The notes beneath the pieces are model-generated. The model ran no database searches. It had not been told where the DNA came from and saw nothing but the letters and a program-made list of their open reading frames with translations. A stretch of 59,277 bases of DNA. Source: Roseburia sp. GTDB taxonomy: Bacteria > Bacillota > Clostridia > Lachnospirales > Lachnospiraceae. Each line of letters opens with the position of its first letter. Positions within the stretch are counted from its first letter, which is position 1. A program made the translations under genes and the position numbers. This document shows, in pieces, positions 9,967 through 17,328 of the stretch. The DNA is taken from the NCBI GenBank assembly GCA_023662875.1, contig JAMPIG010000009.1:1-59277 (forward strand), given 5' to 3'.

Positions 9967-10524
9967 ATGCAAAATTTACAAGAAGCAAAGGCCGGTCTGA
10001 ATAAGATGTTTATCGCACAGATCGGCGCAGTCGTCTGTGTGCTCCTGGCTCTGATCCCGCTGGTCGACGTTCTGGCGGGGCTGGCGGCCTGGGTATTTGT
10101 CATACTCAGCCTTGTGGGGCTCAAACAGGCCGGAAAGGACATCGAGGGCTGTAAGACGGCCTTCCTGCTTACCATCATCGATCTGGTGGTCACTGTTCTG
10201 CACACCTTTCTCAACGCAGGAGTTTTCGGAACGATTCTCTCCCTGGCCGACACCATTCTCAGCCTGGCCGTCATCTACTTCGTCTGTACCTCTGTCGGGG
10301 AGACGATGAAGCAGATCGGCGCTTCCAACGAGGCGCAGCTGGGCCACACCGTATGGATTATCAATCTGGTCTGCGCCGCCGTCTCCGTAGTGACCTCCAT
10401 CCTCGCGGTGATCCCGCTTCTGAATCTCATCGCGGGTCTCGCCGACATTCTGGTAGCCATCGCCTCCCTGGTGGGCAGCGTGCTCTACATCATCTTCCTG
10501 TACAGGAGCTCGGCGGCAATCTGA
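9967..10524 (+). CDS. Multi-pass membrane protein, unknown (paralogue A)
   Basis: 185 residues starting MQNLQEAKAGLNKMFIAQIG, with GGAGG nine bases before the ATG. Four or five hydrophobic helices (about 17-48, 60-100, 125-160, 160-180) make up most of the chain. A polar segment LKQAGKDIEGCKTAF lies between helices 2 and 3, and VGETMKQIGASNEAQLGHTVW between helices 3 and 4. I do not recognise the family. The next gene encodes a clear homologue (shared QNLQ-AK-GL-KMFIAQIG, QAGKDI-G-KT-FLLT, EIGASDEA), so this is a tandem duplication. The internal symmetry suggests a duplicated two-helix unit. No catalytic motif is visible; a transport or stress-related membrane role is only a guess. Confidence 0.75.
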   Translation: MQNLQEAKAGLNKMFIAQIGAVVCVLLALIPLVDVLAGLAAWVFVILSLVGLKQAGKDIEGCKTAFLLTIIDLVVTVLHTFLNAGVFGTILSLADTILSLAVIYFVCTSVGETMKQIGASNEAQLGHTVWIINLVCAAVSVVTSILAVIPLLNLIAGLADILVAIASLVGSVLYIIFLYRSSAAI

Positions 10525-10640
10525 GAAAGCGGGTTTCGCTCACAAAGAGAACAAGTCCTCAAAGCAGGCAGCGGGACATCAATCTTGAAATGTCCCACGA
10601 GGAATATGTCCTTTGAACCTATCGGTAGTGACCCTCGCGG

Positions 10641-10675
10641 CAATGAGCCCGGATCTTACGATTCCTGGCTCATTG
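10641..10675 (+). other. Hairpin in the leader between the paralogous genes
   Basis: CAATGAGCC (10641-10649) pairs perfectly with GGCTCATTG (10667-10675). There is no T-run after it, so it is not a standard terminator. It lies 52 bp before the TTG start of the second paralogue and may affect its expression or message stability. Confidence 0.5.
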
Positions 10676-10726
10676 TCTGCGAAAAGGGATCGCCGCATTC
10701 TCTGCTTCAGGAAAGGAGGAATTGAC

Positions 10727-11335
10727 TTGCAGAATTTACAAAAAGCAAAGACCGGTCTGAAAAAAATGTTTATTGCCCAGATCGGTATATTTGCATTTAC
10801 GCTCCTTCCCCGAACCCTCGGCACTGGCTTGGCATATGTTTTTCTTCTGACAGGGTCGATACCTCTTTTGGTACTTATCCTGGTAATCGTTTTCGTAGGT
10901 CTGGCGTCTTTAATCCTTGTCTACATAGGGCTCTGCCAGGCTGGAAAAGACATCCGGGGCTTTAAAACCTCTTTCCTGCTTACCCTGTTCAATCTGCCGG
11001 TTGTTGTACTGCGTCGGTTTTTCGGCACAGCTGTCCTTGAAATAATCCTCTCCCTGTCCTCAAAAGTCCTCGGTCTGGCTGCCAGCTATTATCTATACAT
11101 CCCTCTTTCCAGGGCAATGGAAGAGATCGGTGCCTCCGACGAGGCGCACTTGGCACGCATCGCCTGGAGAATCAAGCTGACCCGCACCTTTCTCTCCGCG
11201 GCGGTTCTGATTCTTGCCCTGTTTCCGATCCTGAGCGACGTTACCGGCTTGGTCAGCACATTGGAGACTGTCGTTCTCCGGGCGGGAGGCGCGTTTGGCC
11301 TTCTGGCCTTTTACAAGTGTCAGAAGGCAATCTGA
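10727..11335 (+). CDS. Multi-pass membrane protein, unknown (paralogue B, TTG start)
   Basis: 202 residues beginning at TTG 10727 (LQNLQKAKTGLKKMFIAQIG). The start is set by AAAGGAGG seven bases upstream and by alignment with the first residue of the upstream paralogue; the longer frame from 10613 has no ribosome site. Four to five hydrophobic segments are present, with the conserved loops CQAGKDIRGFKTSFLLT and EEIGASDEAHLARIAW. It differs from paralogue A mainly by an extra hydrophobic stretch (GSIPLLVLILVIVFVGLASL) after the first helix. Function unknown. The two genes are 202 bp apart and read the same way; a terminator follows this one. Confidence 0.72.
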   Translation: MQNLQKAKTGLKKMFIAQIGIFAFTLLPRTLGTGLAYVFLLTGSIPLLVLILVIVFVGLASLILVYIGLCQAGKDIRGFKTSFLLTLFNLPVVVLRRFFGTAVLEIILSLSSKVLGLAASYYLYIPLSRAMEEIGASDEAHLARIAWRIKLTRTFLSAAVLILALFPILSDVTGLVSTLETVVLRAGGAFGLLAFYKCQKAI

Positions 11336-11393
11336 GAAGGGACTGCCGCGGTTTCGGATTCCTTTTCTTCAGGAATTGGCCGTAAGAATCTTC

Positions 11394-11419
11394 CGGTTGG
11401 TTTCGCAACCGTTTGTTTT
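11394..11419 (+). terminator. Rho-independent terminator after paralogue B
   Basis: CGGTTG (11394-11399) and CAACCG (11406-11411) form a 6-bp stem with a GTTTCG loop, followed by TTTGTTTT. It lies 58 bp past the membrane-protein stop. Confidence 0.6.
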
Positions 11420-11521
11420 GGAAATTTATGATGTTAATCAATTGTTCAGGAGGAAAAAAGTATGGAAGTAAACTTCCAAATATTGAATCGATGTCCGCTA
11501 AAGCGGACAGGGGGTATACAC

Positions 11522-13894
11522 ATGAAACACTTTCGACTCTATCTGACCCTTCTCTCCTGCCTGCTCTTCCTCGCGGGCTGCGGACAGGAAAGGACTCCCG
11601 CCGATGAGACGGGCGCTCCCTCCGGCGGGGAAGAACAGTCGGATGCGTCCGGCGGAGAAGAGCAGGCCGCCCTCACCGCCGACTGGCAGACAAAGGGCTT
11701 TGCGGCTCCGGGCGAAATCCGGGAAAATCCATCCCTTTGGGTTACAGAGTATATCAGCTGGCAGCACGACGACGTCAGCTACGAGGACGCCGTACCTTCT
11801 ATGTTTAACCGGGTGGACGAGCTGGGTGCCCGCGGAAACATCCTCTACCGCTTCCATAGCTTCGACGTTGCGGACGGAGAGGGGACGAAGGATAAGTATC
11901 TGCTGGAGGAATACGATACCTCGTCCGCGCAGACCGTGGTGAAGGAAATTCTTCCCGAAAGCCTCGGCGTGGACGGCGGTTACCTTCTCGGCATCGATAT
12001 TCTGGAGGAGGGAAGTTATGCGCTTCGGATCCGGGTATCCGACCCGGAGGCCGCCGAATTTCAACCGCTCAACGACTACGTTGTGTTTACGGATTTAGGC
12101 GAAAGCACCGAGAAAGCGGATCTGCTGCCCGCTATTTCCGCGGCGGGTCTTCGGGAGGATCGCCTGAATCCGGAAATTTTCTGCGACAGCGGTCGAAACA
12201 GCTATATCCGTGGAACCGACGGCTTTACCTCCCGGTATCTGTCCGTTTTCGACGCGGAAGGAGCACTTTTGGCGGAGTATGACGCCGACTATCTCAATAC
12301 GGTTCAGACGCCCTTCCGGATGCCGCAGGGAGAACTGGTTTTCCCGGTAGAGATCCGGGAGGAAAGATCCACCTGGCTCCTCTGGCTTGACGCGGAGGCG
12401 AAAACCTTCCGCACCCTCGCCGTCCTGGAAGGGGAGCAGGTCTCCCGGTTTTACGGGATACAGGGAAACGATCTCTACTACGCCTCCTTAAACCTCGGCA
12501 TCGTAAAATGGGATATTGCGTCCGGCGAGCGGACGCTTGTCTTCTCCTTTGACGAAAACAGCGTCTCCACTATTCAGGAGAACATGCTGGTTCTCCGGCA
12601 GGGACAGCCCCCGGTCTTTCGGATGTACGGAACCGTAAACGACAGGGAGGAGGACTGGCTGACGGCGCTGTCCGCGCAAAAACCGGAAGATAAGGACGCC
12701 ACAAGGATTGTCAGCCTGCTCGGTGACACTTCCTGCGTGAAGAACGCTTCCGCCCTGGCCTCCCGCAGCAACCCCGGCCTCTCCTTTTCCTACGAGACCT
12801 GCGCGGAGTCGGAGAAAGAGGATTTCCGAACCAGAATCCTCGCCGACATGATCGCCGGAAAGGGGCCGGACGTCCTCTATGTCTCCCTCGCGGATATGCG
12901 GCGGATGCAGAGGGAGGGGCTGCTGGCGGATCTCGGAGAGATCCTTTCGAAGGAGCTGCAGGATCAGGTGCTTCCCGGTATCCTCGAACAGGGAACCGTG
13001 GACGGCGTCCTCACAGGGCTTGCGCCGGAGACGAGTATCCAGACGGTAGTGACCTTAAAAAGCGTCTGGGATCAGGATACCTGGAGCCTGGAGGATATCA
13101 TCGCTCTTTTAGACACCGGAAAATTTACGGGGGTTTTGTGCCAGGGGGAAACGCCCTTTGCTCCCCAGGCGGTGCTGCACAGGATGACTACCTTCGGCCT
13201 GCAGGACGGCTCCCTCCTCGACCCGGAAACGCGGCAAAGTTTCTTTGACAGCGACCTGTTCCTGAAAATCCTGAAAATTGCCAGGGAGTACGGCGCTGCC
13301 GATCCCATGGGGACTACTACCTTCCTGGGCGTGGGCGGAAGTCTTGGCAACTGCGCGGTCTCAAGCCTGGAAGCTTTCGATCTGCTCTCTGCGCAATATG
13401 GGGACGAGCTCAACAGGGTGGGCTTTCCCACGAAGGGCAGCTGCGGAAGCTATCTGTCAAGCGATGGCGTACTGGTGGTAAACCGGAATGCGAAAAACTC
13501 TGCCGCCGTGGCCGCCTACCTGGAGTGTGTGTTGAGCGACGAGATCCAATATCCGATCCTTAACTGGGAAATAGAAGATTCCGTCCGCAAGATCAGCCTA
13601 AAGGATCTGGTGATCTGGGAGACCGAAGACGGGCCGACCGCATCCTGGCAGAAATCCCAGACCGTAATTCCCCTGACGCTTAGGGAGGACGGAACCACGG
13701 TGCTGAACGAGTATAAGGACTTTCTGGAGAGCTGTGTCCCCGCTCCCGCGGAATGCGACGACATCCTAACCGTCGTATGGGAGGAAGCCCAGAGCTATAT
13801 CGAGGGAGGTAAGAGCGCGGAGGACGTAGCTTGGATCATCCAGAATAAAATCCAGCTTTATCTGGACGAGGGCGGAGAGCTGCCGGAGAATTGA
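11522..13894 (+). CDS. Large solute-binding lipoprotein, orphan
   Basis: 790 residues. MKHFRLYLTLLSCLLFLAGC is a lipoprotein signal with lipobox LAGC, followed by a Gly/Ser/Glu linker. Residues about 60-400 are beta-rich and propeller-like (for example KWDIASGERTLVFSFD). Residues about 405-790 resemble family 1 extracellular solute-binding proteins: RTRILADMIAGKGPDVLYVS, MQREGLLADLGEILSKELQD and a C-terminal IIQNKIQLYLDEGG. A second copy of this architecture is at 28926-31145. No ABC permease or ATPase gene is adjacent, so the ligand and transporter are unknown; sensing or shared-permease use is possible. I start at 11522, which gives the signal peptide (CAGGGGG site); an upstream ATG at 11462 with AGGAGG would add 20 non-signal residues. 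Confidence 0.8.
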   Translation: MKHFRLYLTLLSCLLFLAGCGQERTPADETGAPSGGEEQSDASGGEEQAALTADWQTKGFAAPGEIRENPSLWVTEYISWQHDDVSYEDAVPSMFNRVDELGARGNILYRFHSFDVADGEGTKDKYLLEEYDTSSAQTVVKEILPESLGVDGGYLLGIDILEEGSYALRIRVSDPEAAEFQPLNDYVVFTDLGESTEKADLLPAISAAGLREDRLNPEIFCDSGRNSYIRGTDGFTSRYLSVFDAEGALLAEYDADYLNTVQTPFRMPQGELVFPVEIREERSTWLLWLDAEAKTFRTLAVLEGEQVSRFYGIQGNDLYYASLNLGIVKWDIASGERTLVFSFDENSVSTIQENMLVLRQGQPPVFRMYGTVNDREEDWLTALSAQKPEDKDATRIVSLLGDTSCVKNASALASRSNPGLSFSYETCAESEKEDFRTRILADMIAGKGPDVLYVSLADMRRMQREGLLADLGEILSKELQDQVLPGILEQGTVDGVLTGLAPETSIQTVVTLKSVWDQDTWSLEDIIALLDTGKFTGVLCQGETPFAPQAVLHRMTTFGLQDGSLLDPETRQSFFDSDLFLKILKIAREYGAADPMGTTTFLGVGGSLGNCAVSSLEAFDLLSAQYGDELNRVGFPTKGSCGSYLSSDGVLVVNRNAKNSAAVAAYLECVLSDEIQYPILNWEIEDSVRKISLKDLVIWETEDGPTASWQKSQTVIPLTLREDGTTVLNEYKDFLESCVPAPAECDDILTVVWEEAQSYIEGGKSAEDVAWIIQNKIQLYLDEGGELPEN

Positions 13895-14039
13895 ATTTCC
13901 CTGACCCTTTAAAAAGCGGATCGGGCAGGCGGGGAAACCTGTTCACAAATCCAGCGAATTCAGCAAAGCCGACGCAGCTGGCTTGAAATACTATCTCGCC
14001 TGCTTCCCCGATTGCGATAAAATTTTCTATAGGATAAAA

Positions 14040-14094
14040 GACGCCAGAGGCAGCACACTGTTTTTCGTGTGCCGCCCCTGGCGTTTTCTTTTAT
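14040..14094 (+). terminator. Strong terminator after the lipoprotein gene
   Basis: GACGCCAG and CTGGCGTT close a long stem that also pairs GGC/GCC and GCACAC/GTGTGC, with loop TGTTTTTC, then TTTCTTTTATT. The reverse side also has a T-rich exit, so it may work both ways between the convergent genes. Nothing else is seen in the 304-bp gap 13895-14198. Confidence 0.85.
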
Positions 14095-14198
14095 TCTTTC
14101 ATCATTTTCCTTATAAGACCTTGCTGCCGGGAAACGAATCTGTTCCAATCCCTTCCCCGCGCAACGGTTGATTCGCCCATCATCTCATTTCCGCGCCG

Positions 14199-15239
14199 TC
14201 AATCCTTAAAAATACTCACATACTTCACCGGCGTCCGGTAATTGTACTTGCTGATCTTGATGCCGCTTCTCGGGCTGCTGGCGTGGATCACCTGCCCGCC
14301 GCCGATGTAGATCGCCACATGGTTGATAGTTCCCGAGCTGTTCGCGTAGAAGACCAGATCGCCGGGCTGGATCTCCGAGTAGGAAATCTTTGTCCCCTCC
14401 TTGGACTGCGCTCGGGCCGAATGGCTTAAGGTCACGTTAAACTTCTTGTACAGGGTCAGGACGAAACCGGAGCAGTCCGCTCCCTTCGTCAGGCTTGTCC
14501 CGCCCCAGACATAAGGATTTCCGAGAGATTTCTTCGCCAGCTCCACCAGCTCTACCCTGGCGTCCGACACGCCCACGCCGTACAGAAGCTCGCTCATGGT
14601 AATCGCCGTATCCAGCTTGTCCTGCACCGTCACATAATCAGCGGAGACATAAGCGTCCTCCCCGTCTATGGATACCTGGATCCATCCCTCCAGAGTCGCC
14701 ACATACTCCAGCTCTTCCCCCTGGGGAACCTGAGTCAGGACGGCGCTCTCCGTATTCGCCTGATCCCTTACGTTCAAACCGTCCACATTGGCTACCGCCA
14801 CGGTATGTACCAGAGACTGCGCCATCAGAATAGCGTCCGGGCCGGTCAGCAGATAATCCAGGCTGACATACCCCTCCACCTCGCCGGAAGTAATATGCGC
14901 CCAGCCGTCCAGCATTTCCAATACCTCGCAGGCCGCATTTTTCGCCATCTTCCCCACCAGCTTGCCGCTCGTCGAAGGAGTCTCCCGCACATTCAGGTTG
15001 CCGTTCTCCACATTGGCGATACCGATATTGGTATAGCCCCAGCAGGCCCCCTGCGCGTCCTGCGCCGCCTGAATGTATTCCTCCGTCGTAAGCTTCGCCT
15101 CCAGCATGGAAGCAATCCCCGCGGAGGGGAGCACGCTCTCGCTCTCGGACGCCTGTACCGATAAGGGCTCCAGGCACATCGCAATCATAATTCCCGCGGA
15201 AATCGCCGCTAAATATTTCTTTTGTCTTAATATTTTCAT
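14199..15239 (-). CDS. Secreted NlpC/P60 endopeptidase with two SH3b domains
   Basis: 346 residues. A signal peptide (MKILRQKKYLAAISAGIMIA, cleavage near VQAS) leads to two bacterial SH3 domains at about 82-132 (NVENGNLNVRETPSTSGKLV) and 148-205 (NVDGLNVRDQANTESAV). The C-terminal NlpC/P60 domain (about 228-345) contains catalytic Cys in KGADCSGFVLTLYK, His in TINHVAIYIGGG and the third polar residue in QVIHASS. It should cleave cell-wall stem peptides, probably the D-gamma-glutamyl-diamino acid bond, during growth or separation. A consensus promoter sits 60 bp upstream. The gene stands alone. Confidence 0.93.
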   Translation of the reverse strand: MKILRQKKYLAAISAGIMIAMCLEPLSVQASESESVLPSAGIASMLEAKLTTEEYIQAAQDAQGACWGYTNIGIANVENGNLNVRETPSTSGKLVGKMAKNAACEVLEMLDGWAHITSGEVEGYVSLDYLLTGPDAILMAQSLVHTVAVANVDGLNVRDQANTESAVLTQVPQGEELEYVATLEGWIQVSIDGEDAYVSADYVTVQDKLDTAITMSELLYGVGVSDARVELVELAKKSLGNPYVWGGTSLTKGADCSGFVLTLYKKFNVTLSHSARAQSKEGTKISYSEIQPGDLVFYANSSGTINHVAIYIGGGQVIHASSPRSGIKISKYNYRTPVKYVSIFKD

Positions 15240-15300
15240 CGATTGTATCCTTTAAATTAAATCTTATTTACAAAATAATTACAAATTTGTTACGATTTAA

Positions 15301-15329
15301 ATTATACAATCTCCGAAACCCTCTGTCAA
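15301..15329 (-). promoter_or_regulatory. Consensus promoter of the NlpC/P60 gene
   Basis: On the minus strand TTGACA (15324-15329), 17-bp spacer and TATAAT (15301-15306). Both hexamers match the vegetative consensus exactly. The predicted start near 15294 leaves an AT-rich leader of about 55 bases. Confidence 0.88.
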
Positions 15330-15390
15330 GGGGTTCCGACCGTTTTCCCGAAATTTGGCAGGAAGAATTTTTCTGTGCTGAATTTTTCTG

Positions 15391-15419
15391 TTGATTTCCT
15401 CTTTGCTGAGGATTATAAT
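15391..15419 (+). promoter_or_regulatory. Orphan promoter on the plus strand
   Basis: TTGATT (15391-15396), 17-bp spacer, TATAAT (15414-15419). No plus-strand protein gene follows; the transcript would reach a terminator about 90 bases later. See the candidate small RNA at 15426-15514. Confidence 0.7.
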
Positions 15420-15425
15420 AATTTT

Positions 15426-15514
15426 AAAGCGTCCCGTAAGACAACGGTTCGCCTCAACTATTTGTTACTTTATCAAGAAAGCAACCTGGCCTTGGTCGGA
15501 GCGGTTGCTTTTTT
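15426..15514 (+). ncRNA. Candidate small RNA, about 90 nt
   Basis: A promoter at 15391-15419 points into a stretch without a reading frame, which ends in AAAGCAACC (15478-15486) paired with GGTTGCTTT (15503-15511), followed by TTT. This is the layout of a free-standing small RNA of about 88 nt. The 5' half is mostly unstructured (CGTCCCGTAAGACAACGG). It matches no RNA family I can recall. The terminator faces the end of the APH-GNAT gene, so part of the transcript could pair with that mRNA's 3' end. Expression is inferred only from signals. Confidence 0.5.
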
Positions 15515-15518
15515 GATG

Positions 15519-17108
15519 TCAAATATTCTTTAAGGCGGGATGCCCGGTTAACTCTTTCACGATTTTCCACCCTTCATAACTGTGCTCCAGATTCTCCCGG
15601 ATCGGCAGGAAACCCAAATCCAGATAGACCTTGCAGGCCAGCCAGGTATTGGTCTGCGTCGGAACCTTTGCACGAGAATATCCCAGCTTTTTCATAACCT
15701 TCAAAACATGCGTAATCAACGGTTTGGAAAGCCCCCGGCCCTGGTATTCCCGCCTGACCGCCACCCAGTGAAGCCACCCGGCACCTGAGGTATCCCTGCC
15801 ATAAATATCATAAAAGGCCGTAGCCGTAGCAATCTTTTCCCCCTTCTCCGTTTCAACAAAGAACATCCTTTCCGAAAGAATCTCCTCGCTGCCTGCGTAA
15901 TAGCGGTTCCAGGCCTCTAAGCCCTGCTCATAATCCGTAAGCTCCCTTGCCGACATCTCAATCGCAATCCAGTTATCCCTGTCCCCGTCAGAATAAGGCG
16001 CAAACCGATATCCGTCGGGAAGCCTGTATTCCGGCACATCACGAAGCTCCTGCTCAAGCAGCAATTCATAATAGCAGATTCGATCGTCGTGATTGTCATA
16101 CCGGCTTACATCCGGCCTGCGAAGGCGGGTACACAACGTCTCCTTAATCTCGGGTTCCATCCTGTGAATATACCGGATTCTCTCCAGGGTATTTTTTACC
16201 TCCGAAATTCCCAGATTTCTTTCCGCTTCGTCGATACAACAGCCAAGGGCTCTTTGGATATTATATTCGAGCCACTCCAGCCAGGTATACGCCACCCCGA
16301 CGATATCGCCGTAGCCCCGAAAGCAATTATCGTACGCTTCCAGATAACCGTCAAAGAAAGCCGCCAATTTATCCAAATCCAGCTCGCCGGTAACAATCCC
16401 CGACCATTGCAGCGCCAGCTGCAAGACATGAGACACAGGATTTCCATAATCCAGACATTCTAAATCGATGACCCACGGCCGACCGTTCTCCCACATAATG
16501 TTCTTGGGATCCATATCCTCATCGGATATGCACGTCAGATTCGGCAGGGAGGCCCTTGCCCGGTTCAACTCACTCTCGGCATAATACAGAAGTTCTTCCT
16601 TTTCCGCCAGCAAAGACGCCAGCTCTGAATCTGCCTCTTCCGCTTTGCGCACATATCCGTGCCAGTCTGTATGGCTCGACTCTGCAGGCCGATGTTCCGT
16701 ATTCCTCGGCTCAATCGCGTGAATACGCCCTAAAATCGCTCCGGCCTGACAACACATGTCAGTTGAAATACGGTTCCAGTCGGCAATCTCCCCCTCCTGC
16801 CACCGAAACAGATAGAAAAACTGATCTCCTATCCTTTGCATCTTTTTCCCGCCGATTTCCATCGCAGGTACAATCGGAAGACCGCTTTTTTCCAAACGTC
16901 TTTCCAGTCTTTCCGCCCTCGCGTAATTTTCAGGGGCGTCCGGCCTTTTCATGATCTCCGCATTAAGATGCTTCACCGCATACACGCCGCTGTCGGTGGT
17001 TACCCTGTACATCCTGTGCATCAGGCCGCCGGATACCGCTTCCGCCTCCCCGATTACCTTTCCCAGGCCGCATGTACCGATCAACTCCTCGATCAGTTCT
17101 TTTTCCAT
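15519..17108 (-). CDS. Phosphotransferase (APH-like) fused to GNAT acetyltransferase
   Basis: 529 residues. Residues about 1-330 form an aminoglycoside-phosphotransferase/choline-kinase-like fold: VSGGLMHRMYRVTTDSGVYA with Lys in AVKHLN, the catalytic-loop region TCISDEDMDPKNIMWE and the metal Asp in PWVIDLECLDYG. After a hinge, residues about 370-510 form a GNAT domain with acetyl-CoA loop RREYQGRGLSKPLITHVL. The catalytic loop has D-DMDPKN in place of the usual HGD-, so the substrate may not be an antibiotic. The order kinase then acetyltransferase is the reverse of the known bifunctional aminoglycoside enzyme. The start at ATG 17108 follows AAGGAAGGG; ATG 17129 is an alternative. A role as small-molecule modifier is inferred only from domains. 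Confidence 0.82.
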   Translation of the reverse strand: MEKELIEELIGTCGLGKVIGEAEAVSGGLMHRMYRVTTDSGVYAVKHLNAEIMKRPDAPENYARAERLERRLEKSGLPIVPAMEIGGKKMQRIGDQFFYLFRWQEGEIADWNRISTDMCCQAGAILGRIHAIEPRNTEHRPAESSHTDWHGYVRKAEEADSELASLLAEKEELLYYAESELNRARASLPNLTCISDEDMDPKNIMWENGRPWVIDLECLDYGNPVSHVLQLALQWSGIVTGELDLDKLAAFFDGYLEAYDNCFRGYGDIVGVAYTWLEWLEYNIQRALGCCIDEAERNLGISEVKNTLERIRYIHRMEPEIKETLCTRLRRPDVSRYDNHDDRICYYELLLEQELRDVPEYRLPDGYRFAPYSDGDRDNWIAIEMSARELTDYEQGLEAWNRYYAGSEEILSERMFFVETEKGEKIATATAFYDIYGRDTSGAGWLHWVAVRREYQGRGLSKPLITHVLKVMKKLGYSRAKVPTQTNTWLACKVYLDLGFLPIRENLEHSYEGWKIVKELTGHPALKNI

Positions 17109-17174
17109 CTTTCCCTTCCTTATGTCCATCTCTCATGAGATTCCCAACGAAATGCCAAACAGGCAGCGGGCAGC

Positions 17175-17287
17175 AGGCGTTCCCCGGAGGACTGTGCGAG
17201 ACGCCGGTGCTTAGCGAGGTTCTTTCGAGCTTAGCATCCGCTGCGTCGAGCCCCCAAGTGCGAGCGTGTCCGACGGGGAATGCCTGC
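17175..17287. repeat. Structured intergenic element with 13-bp inverted ends
   Basis: CAGGCGTTCCCCG (17175-17187) and CGGGGAATGCCTG (17275-17287) are inverted with one mismatch, enclosing 87 bp. Inside are a direct repeat GCTTAGC (two copies around GAGGTTCTTTCGA) and two GTGCGAG motifs. It lies downstream of the Na/Pi gene on the minus strand. No reading frame is credible; it may be a folded 3' end or a small palindromic repeat. Confidence 0.5.
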
Positions 17288-17328
17288 CGTCCGCCGCCGT
17301 CACTCTGTCAGGAAGCTTCCGCCAGCCC

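Noticed and set aside
15519-17108. AAC(6')-APH(2'') resistance enzyme
   Set aside because: Domain order is reversed and the kinase catalytic loop differs; resistance cannot be claimed.
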